The position numbers were made by a program, and so were the translations under genes. A stretch of DNA of 64,000 bases, taken from positions 24,608-88,607 of the forward strand of contig NZ_JAHKPM010000070.1 in the NCBI RefSeq assembly GCF_018860525.1. The letters are read 5' to 3'. Shown piece by piece: positions 1-8,015 of this stretch. Every line of letters starts with the position of its first letter. The stretch's first letter is position 1. The stretch is from Vibrio hepatarius (lineage in GTDB: Bacteria; Pseudomonadota; Gammaproteobacteria; Enterobacterales; Vibrionaceae). Below the pieces are notes generated by a model, which was not told the origin of the DNA, made no database searches, and worked only from the letters and a program-made list of their open reading frames with translations.

Positions 1-27
1 AGTATCTTAACATAAAGATAAAACGTC

Positions 28-909
28 ATGAATATACTACTAGCAATGATACCCGCTTTTTTTTGGGGAACAACGTATGCTGTAACTCAATATACGTTGA
101 CAGATTGGCCACCTCTTTTATTGGGTGCCTTAAGAGCCCTTCCTGCTGGATTATTGCTTTTACTGCTTAAGCCATCTATGCCTCTACGTGCAGACCTACC
201 TCGTCTTTTTACTCTAGGTCTGATTAATATCGCTACATTCTTTTGCTTAATATTTGTTATGGCATTGACATTACCGTCTGCAATCTCAGGTGTGGGGATG
301 GTATCAGTACCTGTATTTGCCATGATATATCACTGGTTAGTACACAAGCATCAACCAAATTATATTCAGGGTATATCGGGCGCAGCGCTAATTGGTCTAG
401 CTTGGTTTCTATTTTCTCCCAGTCAGATTGTATTAAACCCAGTTGGGCTCGCTGCCATGCTATGCGCTATTATGTGTATTGTTATTGGCAGCACTTTAAC
501 GAAATCTCTCGGTACAAAAATACATTGGTGGACGGTTTTGACTTGGCAAATGATTATAGGAGGCAGTATGTTATCAGTAGCAGCAGGAGTAGATGCTAGC
601 ATTTCACCTGAACGATATACTGATGTCATCAGCCATTTTTCTGTAATCAATGGGGTTGGTTTATTATGGGTGATTGGATTAAATACAGCGCTGGGGTATG
701 GCATGTATGTTTGGTTACTACAACGCATGACTGTCGTTGATTTTACATTTGGTGGAATTGCCAATCCAGTGGCTGGTATTGTTTCTGGTATAGTGTTACT
801 TGGCGAGTCATTCACTTCCTTACAGTACAGTCTCATGGCTGGAATGATAGTGATGTCACTGTTACCACAAATAATACTTTCTCTAAGACAACATAAACCT
901 TGTCCCTAA
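28..909 (+). CDS. EamA/DMT-family inner-membrane exporter
   Basis: A 293-residue, almost wholly hydrophobic protein with about ten predicted membrane segments and the two-fold repeat layout of the drug/metabolite transporter superfamily. The N-terminus (residues 1-25, with an FFWGTTYAVTQ segment) and the C-terminal half (GIANPVAGIVSGIVLLGE) are typical of EamA domains. Members export amino acids, metabolites or drugs across the inner membrane; the substrate cannot be read from the sequence. ATG at 28 is the first in-frame start, with only a purine-rich stretch upstream. The gene converges on the yebC-like gene, and a strong hairpin separates them. Confidence 0.9.
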   Translation: MNILLAMIPAFFWGTTYAVTQYTLTDWPPLLLGALRALPAGLLLLLLKPSMPLRADLPRLFTLGLINIATFFCLIFVMALTLPSAISGVGMVSVPVFAMIYHWLVHKHQPNYIQGISGAALIGLAWFLFSPSQIVLNPVGLAAMLCAIMCIVIGSTLTKSLGTKIHWWTVLTWQMIIGGSMLSVAAGVDASISPERYTDVISHFSVINGVGLLWVIGLNTALGYGMYVWLLQRMTVVDFTFGGIANPVAGIVSGIVLLGESFTSLQYSLMAGMIVMSLLPQIILSLRQHKPCP

Positions 910-934
910 TGGAGCAAATTAAGTAAATGATGTC

Positions 935-949
935 GTTTACACTGTAAAA
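935..949. other. parS2 partition site (site 1)
   Basis: TTTACACTGTAAA at 936-948 fits the chromosome II parS2 pattern TTTACA-N-TGTAAA exactly and is a near-perfect palindrome. It lies between the EamA gene and the terminator. ParB2 binding here is inferred from the pattern. Confidence 0.8.
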
Positions 950-967
950 CACATGTACAGGAAATAA

Positions 968-995
968 AACCAAGTGCTGAGCACTTGGTTTTTTT
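968..995. terminator. Bidirectional rho-independent terminator
   Basis: A perfect 10-bp stem (AACCAAGTGC, 968-977; GCACTTGGTT, 981-990) with a 3-nt loop is followed by T residues on the plus strand. On the minus strand the arm AACCAAGTGC reads into TTTTATTT. It sits between the convergent EamA and yebC-like genes and can serve both. Confidence 0.9.
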
Positions 996-1002
996 GATGA
1001 GC

Positions 1003-1719
1003 TTAAAGTGTAGCGTTATGATATACCTGCTGAACATCATCACAATCATCCAAAAGGTCAATGAACTTTTGGAATTTCTCAGCATCTTCACCAGTAACTG
1101 GTGTATGGTTCTGAGGCACAAAAGTTATCTCCTCAACATCCAAAACTACCTCAGGATATTCCGTATTGAGAGCGGTTTTTGCTTTAAAGAACTCAGTATG
1201 AGGAGCAAACACAGTAATTACACCCTCATCCAGCTCAATGTCTGTGACATCAACATCTGCCAGCATTAGCGCTTCCAGTACCGACTCTTCGTCTTCACCT
1301 TTAAACTGAAATACCGCCTGGTGATCAAACATATGGGCAGTTGTACCTGGAGAACCTATCTTAGCTCCCGTTTTAACAAAGCATTGACGAACATCTTGGA
1401 ATGTTCGATTACCGTTATCAGTTAAACAATCCACAATGACGCTGGCACCACCAGGCGAAAAACCTTCATATCGTGCTGGTTGATATTCTTCACCACCACC
1501 ACCACACGCCTTATCAATCGCCTTATCAATAACATGGGCGGGAACTTGATCTTTTTTTGCTTTTGCAATGAGATGTTTTAATGGCTGATTCATGTCTGGA
1601 TCTGAACCACCATTTTTGGCGCACATGTAAATTTCTTTACCGTATTTGGAATAAACTTTAATTTTTGCGCCTTGTGTTTTAGCCATCGAGGCTTTGCGCA
1701 CTTCAAAACTTCTTCCCAT
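1003..1719 (-). CDS. YebC/PmpR-family protein (chromosome II paralogue)
   Basis: This 238-residue protein matches the YebC family along its full length: an N-terminal [20 protein letters not shown] segment, the GGGG-rich loop near residue 75, and the central [19 protein letters not shown] block. Family members bind DNA as regulators, and some promote translation of difficult sequences at the ribosome. Vibrio genomes carry this version near the chromosome II origin besides a second YebC elsewhere. ATG at 1719 is favoured because the family N-terminus begins there and a GAGAGAAG stretch precedes it. It is followed by the terminator at 968-995. Confidence 0.92.
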   Translation of the reverse strand: MGRSFEVRKASMAKTQGAKIKVYSKYGKEIYMCAKNGGSDPDMNQPLKHLIAKAKKDQVPAHVIDKAIDKACGGGGEEYQPARYEGFSPGGASVIVDCLTDNGNRTFQDVRQCFVKTGAKIGSPGTTAHMFDHQAVFQFKGEDEESVLEALMLADVDVTDIELDEGVITVFAPHTEFFKAKTALNTEYPEVVLDVEEITFVPQNHTPVTGEDAEKFQKFIDLLDDCDDVQQVYHNATL

Positions 1720-1804
1720 CGGGATCTTCTCTCTAAGTCAATTTAACGCGGAGGATTTTAGCAAAAAACAAAACCATTTCAATTTCTCGATTGGCAAAAA
1801 AGCC

Positions 1805-2014
1805 TTAAGCAACTCCCATAATTTGCTTATATTTGGCAACGGATTCGAGAAAAGCGCTTCTCTCATCTGGATCTCTAATCTTCTCAGCACTCTGAGCTAT
1901 TCCTTCAGAACCAGCCTTGGCTTCTCTCATTTTCCAAACGAGAAAAGATGCTTGCTTATCAAGCTCTATTTTGTTTTTTTCTTTGCTTGGGAGTGTAGAT
2001 AGGTTTATAGACAT
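1805..2014 (-). CDS. Small conserved protein (DUF3283-like)
   Basis: A 69-residue, charged, probably cytoplasmic protein with no signal peptide or membrane segment and a predicted helical core (ASFLVWKMREAKAGSEGIAQ). I believe it matches the Vibrio DUF3283 family from memory of sequence and location near the chromosome II origin, but could not search for it. The ribosome site before ATG at 2014 is weak (AGCGG). It lies upstream of the yebC-like gene on the same strand. Function is unknown. Confidence 0.65.
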   Translation of the reverse strand: MSINLSTLPSKEKNKIELDKQASFLVWKMREAKAGSEGIAQSAEKIRDPDERSAFLESVAKYKQIMGVA

Positions 2015-2110
2015 TATACCGCTAAGTTATCTGTAACAATATGATTAGGACTATAACATAATCGCGTATGAAAGTAGCGCCTGTAGTGGTTGAGGTATTT
2101 GACCAAAAAG

Positions 2111-2134
2111 TAAGGGTGGCTTTAGCCACCCTTA
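2111..2134 (-). terminator. Rho-independent terminator
   Basis: A perfect 10-bp stem (TAAGGGTGGC, 2111-2120; GCCACCCTTA, 2125-2134) has a 4-nt loop. Read on the minus strand it is followed by CTTTTT, so it terminates the small gene at 2159-2356. Confidence 0.85.
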
Positions 2135-2158
2135 TATTGATAATCATTGAAGTCGACA

Positions 2159-2356
2159 TTAATGTAATATGCCCAGCTCCTTTGCTTCTTCAATTGTTAA
2201 ACCACTCTCCCGGATCTCTTTTAAAGCTTCGATACGACGGCGAGCTTCTGCTGATTTAACATTTCTTGTTGGCTTTTGCGAATCAACTTCCTCACTAAGA
2301 TCCCACTTATCAGTGATCTCAGCCATTTCATCATGGTCAATGGAATTAATGGACAT
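2159..2356 (-). CDS. Small conserved hypothetical protein
   Basis: A 65-residue acidic protein: an acidic N-terminal half, then a basic helix (SAEARRRIEALKEI) and a C-terminus rich in IEEAKELGI. I do not recognise the family. An upstream in-frame ATG at 2377 exists, but the internal ATG at 2356 is chosen because a strong GGAGG lies five bases before it. A terminator follows at 2111-2134. The gene has its own leader and occupies the place of small conserved hypothetical genes next to rctB on Vibrio chromosome II. Confidence 0.72.
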   Translation of the reverse strand: MSINSIDHDEMAEITDKWDLSEEVDSQKPTRNVKSAEARRRIEALKEIRESGLTIEEAKELGILH

Positions 2357-2560
2357 TGTAACCTCCGAACAAACCACATTAGGATCAGATGATCTTTAAA
2401 AATCTAACTGCCCTTATTAAGAAGTTTAGACTGATAAGGTGATTAAGCTAATTATTTGAAATCGACAAATACCAATTCAATTAATAATCAGTGTAATTAA
2501 ATAAGCGAATAGAAGCATCTAGCGTAAAAATATCCTGTGTATTTCTAGATTAATGCAGGC

Positions 2561-2613
2561 AATTTACTGGACACATAAACAAGAAAACCTCTTGATCATG
2601 TGTCCAGTAAATT
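2561..2613. repeat. Perfect 16-bp inverted repeat with iteron-like core
   Basis: Arms AATTTACTGGACACAT (2561-2576) and ATGTGTCCAGTAAATT (2598-2613) are exact complements. Within the 21-nt loop a further CAAGA/TCTTG pair (2580-2584, 2590-2594) can form. CTTGATCATG at 2591-2600 is the complement of the CATGATCAAG core of the origin iterons. No T-tract follows, so it is not an ordinary terminator. It may be a binding site or the remnant of an element end. Confidence 0.6.
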
Positions 2614-2845
2614 TCAACTTTGTGGGTAAACGAAAAACTTACCAAAAAGATTTTTGGCCGAACCGAGTTTCAGCCATTGCACATAAACCAGTTCAAGAAA
2701 GTAAACGGACAAAAAAATTGTTCGAAAAATCCTCTAAATTACAAGTTCATGAACACAAAAATAAGAGTACACAGCGAATTACCAATGAAATCGATGGCGG
2801 TACGAACTATGCGGAATGGATAAAAGTTCCCAACTTTAGCGATAA

Positions 2846-2983
2846 GATATTAAATCCCATAGGGGATTCACAATCAATGACACAACAAATTTGGCAGTGA
2901 GAGCCGGAGGAATATCACCTCCAGAGATACATGGCACTGGCTTCAGTGCAGAAGGACTTGCAAATAAAATTAATCAACTTTAG
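2846..2983 (+). pseudogene. Possible remnant of a decayed coding region
   Basis: Between 2846 and the TAG ending near 2983 one frame reads a protein-like sequence containing NLAVRAGGISPPEIHGTGF and ending SAEGLANKINQL. No start codon or ribosome site precedes it, and an in-frame TAA lies at 2843-2845. A second open frame (2553-2900) overlaps out of register. This could be the 3' end of a degraded gene, or chance. I do not recognise the family. Confidence 0.25.
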
Positions 2984-2992
2984 TCATAATAT

Positions 2993-3029
2993 GAAAGCAT
3001 GATCAAGGAATATTTTTGATCGTGCTTCT
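2993..3029. repeat. Iteron-like inverted pair outside the origin
   Basis: GAAAGCATGATCAAG at 2993-3007 is identical to the 15-mer found three times in oriCII. It is followed at 3017-3029 by TTGATCGTGCTTC, an imperfect inverted copy. Each arm contains GATC, whose methylation RctB requires for binding 12-mers. The pair lies just downstream of the rctB terminator. RctB binding is inferred. Confidence 0.6.
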
Positions 3030-3040
3030 GAAAAAAGTGC

Positions 3041-3068
3041 AAAAAAAAAGCGAGTTCTAAGAACTCGC
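3041..3068 (-). terminator. rctB rho-independent terminator
   Basis: A perfect 8-bp stem (GCGAGTTC, 3050-3057; GAACTCGC, 3061-3068) has a 3-nt loop. On the minus strand it is followed by nine T residues (plus-strand A-run 3041-3049). It lies about 240 nt beyond the rctB stop codon. Confidence 0.85.
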
Positions 3069-3306
3069 AAAAAATTCAGAATGAATCTAACAATATGAGC
3101 CAATCTACAAGGGATAATCCAGATCCCTCATTCATCAGAAAGGACAAAAGGTTGTCTATTCGCGATAGATAATAACTAACGTAAGAACCATAAATGTCAG
3201 TTAACTGTCAGCAGAATGTAGTAGATATGTCTGATATTCATCCATGAATGATCTCATGATTTTAACTAGAGACATTTCAGTGTAAATAGCATATTAAAAC
3301 AATAGC

Positions 3307-5280
3307 TTACACTGCAACTTCATCTAGTACTCGATAAACACTTTCATCAAGATGCCCGCTATACACCTGCTTACAAACTTTCCTTCTCACCGCAAGCCCT
3401 GCTATTAGGCGTTCAATAGAAAGGTGTTTGGTGTCATTTTGGCTATTGTAAAGCTCAATAAGTTTGCTCAACGTTTCATAAGGAATAACCTCTTCCCCTA
3501 CTTTAAGAAAATCAAGCTTCTCCATAAGCTCCTTGCACTCTTCAAGAATTGAACTGTGTGAATGCCCTGTCATTGCAGATAGTGCTGTTACAGAGCGTTC
3601 CAGAGCCTCAGAAGAGGTATATTTGGATAGGGTAATGGTTATCTCATCAGCATTTATCTCAGCCAAATGTTTACGCACCTTAACTCTACGTCCAAGTTTA
3701 CCTTTAGGGGAGCGTTCTTTTCTCTGAATAGGTTCAAACTCACCGTCGATAATCTGGGACATCTCATCGAGTTGCTGCTTAGTCACCATTTCATTACGTA
3801 GTGGGTTAGGGAGAGTGGGAGCCATATTACGTTTACCTGCATTTGTCATGCGAGCCCTAGCGTAACGTAGCACTTCATCTGCGTCGCACTTTATATCTAC
3901 TTGGTAGTCTTTATTCTTTCCACTTTGTTCAACAGGACAAATGGTCAGGTGATAACCCCAAAGATTTACTTTAAAAATATCCTCATCACTTTGTTGATCT
4001 TCAGATAATTTTTTGAGTTCACGGATCAGATCCATTGAGAATCGACGCCATTCAATGTTACGTGCCAATTTTTGATTTAACGCACTTAGTAACATCACAT
4101 CACTATGACGACGTGACATGCGACTACGGAAATAACTGTAAAGCTGGAAAACAAGTGTATGCTGCCTAAGGATTTCAGGAGGAAACAAGAAAAAGTAGTC
4201 ACGCGTCAGTAACTCTTCATAAAAAGAAGGTTCCCAAACCAAGATATAGAGATTGGGTTTAATTCGAATTTCTCCATCTTCACCTTCTGTTGGAGCTTCC
4301 TCAGATGCTGTAATAGTTCGCGCTAGAAAACGAAAACGATCACTTTTAAAGCCCTCTGGCATATTTTCGCTTAACCATCTGCCAGTTAATTCATGGAGCT
4401 GGAAATCTGTAAATTCAATTCGATCGATACTGTCTCTAATCGAATCTCGAGCTGGCCCACTGTCCTTCTTCCCACGCAAAGAGAGGATATCTGTAATATA
4501 CAACGGGGTTTTGTTAGGCGCATGTTTTGCGTCAATATGATAATCATCTTGATGATGTTCATGGTACTGAACCGTTAAAGTAAACAAGGCAAATAGCGTC
4601 ATTAGATCGTCCACAGTCATAATACTCTTAGAAGATCGAGTTTCAATGACAGCTTTAGTACCAGATATAGACACTAAGCTCTTTTGATATTGTTTACGGG
4701 TACGAGGAGGCGCTAAAGCTTGATCAATAATCCCAGCCCAGTTAGTCGGAGATACAACAAATTGATCCGCCTCATCTTTCATTGCTGGTGGAGTGTTTAA
4801 TCCATATTCATTCAGTAATCGTTTATTGACATGTGTTTGTGCTAGTGCTTTAGAACGTTTTTGTTTTTCACTTCGCTTTACAGACTCTGTCATCAAACTG
4901 GCTGCACCTAACACTGAAATTAACTGGTTTGGATTTACAAAACGATGCAGCATCGTTTTGCCAGCCAATCCTTGCTCAAACCGAACCGGTATTTGTTGAA
5001 ACAGACCTATGTTTACAGCCGCCCGTAAACGTTGTTGGATTGCTGCTCGAGTAAGCTGCCCATCAGTTGCATCAATTAATTCTGTCGTTGAAACCAATCC
5101 ATCTTTGCTTGTAAAGCCTTGAAGTGAAATAAGATTTAGCAGCTCAACTATACTTCTCGTCACTCCTTTAAAATGTTGATACTGTTCAATCCAATTAACA
5201 GCAGCGTCAGACACTTCAAACATATGCCCGTCTTTATGACTTCTGGGGGATTTAATCAGGACTTTATCTTTTGAGGTCAT
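3307..5280 (-). CDS. rctB: Chromosome II replication initiator RctB
   Basis: A 657-residue protein, the usual length of RctB, the Vibrionaceae-specific initiator that binds GATC-containing 12-mers and inhibitory 39-mers at oriCII and unwinds the origin. Recognition rests on length, overall sequence (for example PTNWAGIIDQALAPPRTRKQ and the basic stretch RKERSPKGKLGRRVKVRKHL), and position beside the iteron array. RctB has four domains with winged-helix elements and dimerises centrally. The gene is transcribed away from the origin, so its promoter lies inside the origin region, where RctB autorepression is known in V. cholerae. ATG at 5280 is preceded by a GGATAAATCTCC segment. Confidence 0.96.
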   Translation of the reverse strand: MTSKDKVLIKSPRSHKDGHMFEVSDAAVNWIEQYQHFKGVTRSIVELLNLISLQGFTSKDGLVSTTELIDATDGQLTRAAIQQRLRAAVNIGLFQQIPVRFEQGLAGKTMLHRFVNPNQLISVLGAASLMTESVKRSEKQKRSKALAQTHVNKRLLNEYGLNTPPAMKDEADQFVVSPTNWAGIIDQALAPPRTRKQYQKSLVSISGTKAVIETRSSKSIMTVDDLMTLFALFTLTVQYHEHHQDDYHIDAKHAPNKTPLYITDILSLRGKKDSGPARDSIRDSIDRIEFTDFQLHELTGRWLSENMPEGFKSDRFRFLARTITASEEAPTEGEDGEIRIKPNLYILVWEPSFYEELLTRDYFFLFPPEILRQHTLVFQLYSYFRSRMSRRHSDVMLLSALNQKLARNIEWRRFSMDLIRELKKLSEDQQSDEDIFKVNLWGYHLTICPVEQSGKNKDYQVDIKCDADEVLRYARARMTNAGKRNMAPTLPNPLRNEMVTKQQLDEMSQIIDGEFEPIQRKERSPKGKLGRRVKVRKHLAEINADEITITLSKYTSSEALERSVTALSAMTGHSHSSILEECKELMEKLDFLKVGEEVIPYETLSKLIELYNSQNDTKHLSIERLIAGLAVRRKVCKQVYSGHLDESVYRVLDEVAV

Positions 5281-5763
5281 GGAGATTTATCCGTATAACG
5301 TAGACCGTAATCTTAATATCATTCCGAAAGAATAGAGAAAAACAGTTTATAAATAAAGAAAAAACTTGTTGTTTTTTTTAGTTTGCTGCCTGTATCTAAC
5401 TTACTCTTGAAAGAGTTATGGCGTACCTCCAAAGTGCAGACCTTATATTCAAGTGATCTATTTTCAGTGATCTTTATGCATTAAGCGTCTACCACTACTT
5501 GTTAGTTTATCTAGATGCCGAAAGCTTAGGATCATTAGGCCCAAGATAAGAGATAGTGTATTTTTCTCAATCTCAAACTAGCAGGTTCTAGTAAACAGAA
5601 TAGCTAGGTTAAATAGGGCTGAAGATACATTTTCCATTATTATCGTTCTTTAAATCTGATCTTAATGATTAAAGTGATCTAAATTGATTATATGATCTAA
5701 TGATCCGGTAGAGAATGAAAGTCTAATGCTTTGTTTTATATGGTATATTTACCTTGCTCATTA

Positions 5764-5891
5764 GGAAGGATGATCAAGATATGTGTGAAACCATGATCAT
5801 TATTAAAAAGAAGCATGATCAGTTTTGTGCGAAACGATGATCAATATAATGACGTATATATGATCATTAAAAATCGAAAGCATGATCATTA
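5764..5891 (+). repeat. Six-copy RctB iteron (12-mer) array
   Basis: ATGATCA begins at 5770, 5793, 5815, 5837, 5860 and 5882, with spacings of 23, 22, 22, 23 and 22 bp, so all copies lie on one helical face. Five are preceded by a GAA-containing segment such as GAAGC, GAAACG or GAAAGC. Six phased GATC-containing 12-mers match the RctB array of the minimal V. cholerae oriCII. Confidence 0.9.
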
Positions 5892-5903
5892 TATATTCAC
5901 ATA

Positions 5904-5912
5904 TTATCCACA
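5904..5912 (+). promoter_or_regulatory. DnaA box (perfect consensus)
   Basis: TTATCCACA is the exact high-affinity DnaA box. It begins 22 bp after the last iteron core of the array and so keeps its helical phase. oriCII in V. cholerae needs one DnaA box in addition to RctB sites. Confidence 0.9.
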
Positions 5913-5979
5913 GTTCTTTGCTGTCAATCTTTCTGTATCTGCTGTATTTCGTATTATTTGCCCTAATTTGTTTAGAACT

Positions 5980-5997
5980 ATGATCAAGGTATCCACA
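5980..5997 (+). promoter_or_regulatory. Iteron core adjoining a near-consensus DnaA box
   Basis: ATGATCA at 5980-5986 is followed at 5989-5997 by GTATCCACA, eight of nine matches to the DnaA box. This is a second, weaker candidate RctB/DnaA composite site in the presumed regulatory half of the origin. Confidence 0.5.
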
Positions 5998-6092
5998 ATA
6001 TCCTATCCTATCCTTTCTATGGATAGCCTAGAGAATTTTATTTTATAGTTTTAAGTTCTGCTTATTACTTGACTTTCAAGTCAGTTGTATAC

Positions 6093-6107
6093 GAAAGCAT
6101 GATCAAG
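6093..6107 (+). repeat. Single origin 15-mer iteron
   Basis: GAAAGCATGATCAAG, identical to the copies at 2993 and 6353 and to the inverted copy at 6376-6390. Related TTGATCA cores lie at 6249 and 6321. Probable RctB 12-mers of the regulatory half of oriCII. Confidence 0.65.
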
Positions 6108-6350
6108 ATATGATTTTTGTTCTCTGACTGGTTTGTTTTGTTTCTGGATATATCTATGTCTATATCGCGTTTAATCAGATAGCTTTATTCATCTACGTTT
6201 AGCCGTAATCTAGTAAGTTATACTCATTCTTCCGAAGTGTGATATTACTTGATCATTGATCCGAAAGACGATCATAGCATTAAGTGTAAATTTTATTTTC
6301 CTATTCAGTTGCACTAACTCTTGATCATTGTTCCAAGAACGAATTTTGTA

Positions 6351-6392
6351 CTGAAAGCATGATCAAGTGTATTTCCTTGATCATGCTTTCAG
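6351..6392. repeat. 17-bp perfect inverted repeat of two iterons
   Basis: CTGAAAGCATGATCAAG (6351-6367) and its exact complement (6376-6392) flank an 8-nt spacer, so two origin 15-mers face each other. This is the most symmetrical element of the origin region and could bind an RctB dimer or form a cruciform. Confidence 0.8.
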
Positions 6393-6557
6393 AAAGAAAA
6401 AGATATTTAATAAAAGCATTGAGATATATCAGTAGATATAGCTTCTATTATTGCCTTTGTAGTGGATTTTTGAGTCGATAAGTCAAAATTACACTGGCCG
6501 TAAGATATGGTTAACTATCAATCGTTCCGTAGCTATATAGCATTCTAAATATCATCT

Positions 6558-6572
6558 ATTTACAATGTAAAT
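6558..6572. other. parS2 partition site (site 2)
   Basis: TTTACAATGTAAA at 6559-6571 is an exact parS2 match, 220 bp upstream of parA2. Besides acting as a centromere site it could let ParB2 affect parAB2 transcription; that is inference. Confidence 0.85.
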
Positions 6573-6790
6573 AAGTGACGCTGTGACATTTTTAATCTGT
6601 TTCTATATTTACATAAAGTATCGAGGAATATTTTAATAGATGCATACAGGTTTTTGTCTTTAATTAATCTAGTTTGTAAATATCATACTATTAGTGTGAT
6701 TTTGATTCATAAATGTATGTTCAGCATTTTGTTGTATTTGTTTATTTTTGTTGTACAATTGTAATCAGTGACTTATAGCGGAATGTGGTA

Positions 6791-8008
6791 ATGAAAAGAG
6801 AACAAACAATTGAGAGCCTTGTTCACCTAGCAGAGCAAACAGCTCAGGTGCAAGCTGACCGGATTGAAATCGTTTTAGAGGAACGTAGTGATGAGCACTT
6901 TCCTGCTATGTCTAAAGCTCTAATGGAAACACGGTCAGGATTAACAAGGAGAAAGTTAGACGAAGCTATTGGTAAGTTGGAAGCATCTGGACACCAGTTC
7001 ACGAAAAATAATGCTAACCATTATTCTATTTCACTGCAGGAAGCACACATGTTGATGGATGCTGCTGGAGTACCAAAGTTCCACCAGAGAAAAAATATAC
7101 AAGGCAAAAAGCCGTGGATTATAAATGTACAGAATCAAAAAGGTGGCACTGGAAAATCAATGACAGCAGTACACCTTGCTGCCTGTTTAGCATTGAATCT
7201 AGATAAGCGCTATCGCATTTGTTTGATTGACTTAGATCCACAGGGATCATTACGTTTATTTCTTAACCCGCAAATTAGCCTAACAGATCATGACAATATT
7301 TATTCTGCGGTTGATGTGATGCTAGATAATGTTCCTGAAGGCGTAAATGTTGATAACGAGTTTTTACACAAAAACGTATTACTACCGACTCAATACCCGA
7401 ATTTAAAAACAGTTTCTGCATTTCCTGAAGATGCAATGTTTAATGCTGAAGCTTGGCAAAATCTATCGCAAAATCAATCTCTTGATATAGTTAAATTATT
7501 GAAAGAAAAGCTTATAGATAAAATATCTGATGACTTTGATATTATAATGATAGATACAGGGCCACATGTTGACCCTTTAGTCTGGAATGCTATGTATGCA
7601 TCAAATGCTTTGCTTATTCCATGTGCAGCTAAACGTCTTGATTGGGCTTCAACAGTGAATTTTTTCCAGCACTTACCAACGGTTTATGAAATGTTTCCAC
7701 AAGATTGGCAAGGGCTTGAATTCGTACGTTTGATGCCAACAATGTTTGAAGATGACAATAAAAAACAAGTGGCAGTACTGACTGAAATGAATTATTTACT
7801 CGGTGATCAAGTGACTATGGCGACGATACCTCGTAGTAGAGCTTTTGAAACCTGCGCAGATACTTATAGTACTGTGTTTGACTTAACAACTGGAGACTTT
7901 GAAGGTGGTAAAAAAACACTAGCTACAGCGCAAGATGCAGTCCAAAAAAGTGCTTTAGAGCTTGAACGTGTCCTTCATAGTAATTGGTCATCACTCAATC
8001 AGGGGTAA
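6791..8008 (+). CDS. parA2: Chromosome II partition ATPase ParA2
   Basis: A 405-residue ParA of the plasmid (type Ia) kind. An N-terminal winged-helix region (about residues 1-100) precedes a deviant Walker A motif KGGTGKS (residues 117-123), followed by Walker A' and B segments (IDLDPQGS; IIMIDTGPHVD). It drives segregation of the chromosome II origin by forming ATP-dependent filaments on DNA with ParB2-parS2. A GTG start at 6785 is possible, but ATG at 6791 is chosen because the GGA upstream is then correctly spaced and the protein begins MKREQTIE, as I recall for V. cholerae ParA2. It is followed 7 bp later by parB2. Confidence 0.95.
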   Translation: MKREQTIESLVHLAEQTAQVQADRIEIVLEERSDEHFPAMSKALMETRSGLTRRKLDEAIGKLEASGHQFTKNNANHYSISLQEAHMLMDAAGVPKFHQRKNIQGKKPWIINVQNQKGGTGKSMTAVHLAACLALNLDKRYRICLIDLDPQGSLRLFLNPQISLTDHDNIYSAVDVMLDNVPEGVNVDNEFLHKNVLLPTQYPNLKTVSAFPEDAMFNAEAWQNLSQNQSLDIVKLLKEKLIDKISDDFDIIMIDTGPHVDPLVWNAMYASNALLIPCAAKRLDWASTVNFFQHLPTVYEMFPQDWQGLEFVRLMPTMFEDDNKKQVAVLTEMNYLLGDQVTMATIPRSRAFETCADTYSTVFDLTTGDFEGGKKTLATAQDAVQKSALELERVLHSNWSSLNQG

Positions 8009-8015
8009 GTAAATA

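Larger units (their letters stand above)
5281..6790. other. oriCII replication origin region
   Basis: This 1.5-kb AT-rich intergenic region between divergent rctB and parA2 holds no credible gene. It contains six ATGATCA cores at 5770, 5793, 5815, 5837, 5860 and 5882 (22-23 bp spacing), a perfect DnaA box at 5904, further cores at 5980, 6099, 6249, 6321, 6359 and 6378, and a parS2 site at 6559. Many other GATC sites lie on the rctB side (5658-5705). By analogy with V. cholerae, the six-iteron array plus DnaA box is the minimal origin, and the parA2-proximal part would be the negative-control region. I could not identify 39-mers with confidence. Confidence 0.93.

Noticed and set aside
2553-2900. 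115-codon ORF
   Set aside because: It begins inside the 16-bp inverted repeat, has no ribosome site, and is composed of low-complexity Lys/Asn-rich sequence; not supported as a gene.
3274-3286. parS2-like sequence beyond rctB
   Set aside because: Two mismatches to the palindrome (ATTTCA-G-TGTAAA); too degenerate to count.
5815-6048. 77-codon ORF inside the origin, at a position like that of V. cholerae rctA
   Set aside because: It is made of iterons and AT-rich DNA, with no ribosome site and a protein of random look.
6147-6430. Two GATATATC-containing segments (6147 and 6423) as possible 39-mers
   Set aside because: The similarity is short and AT-rich, and I could not align a 39-bp repeat.
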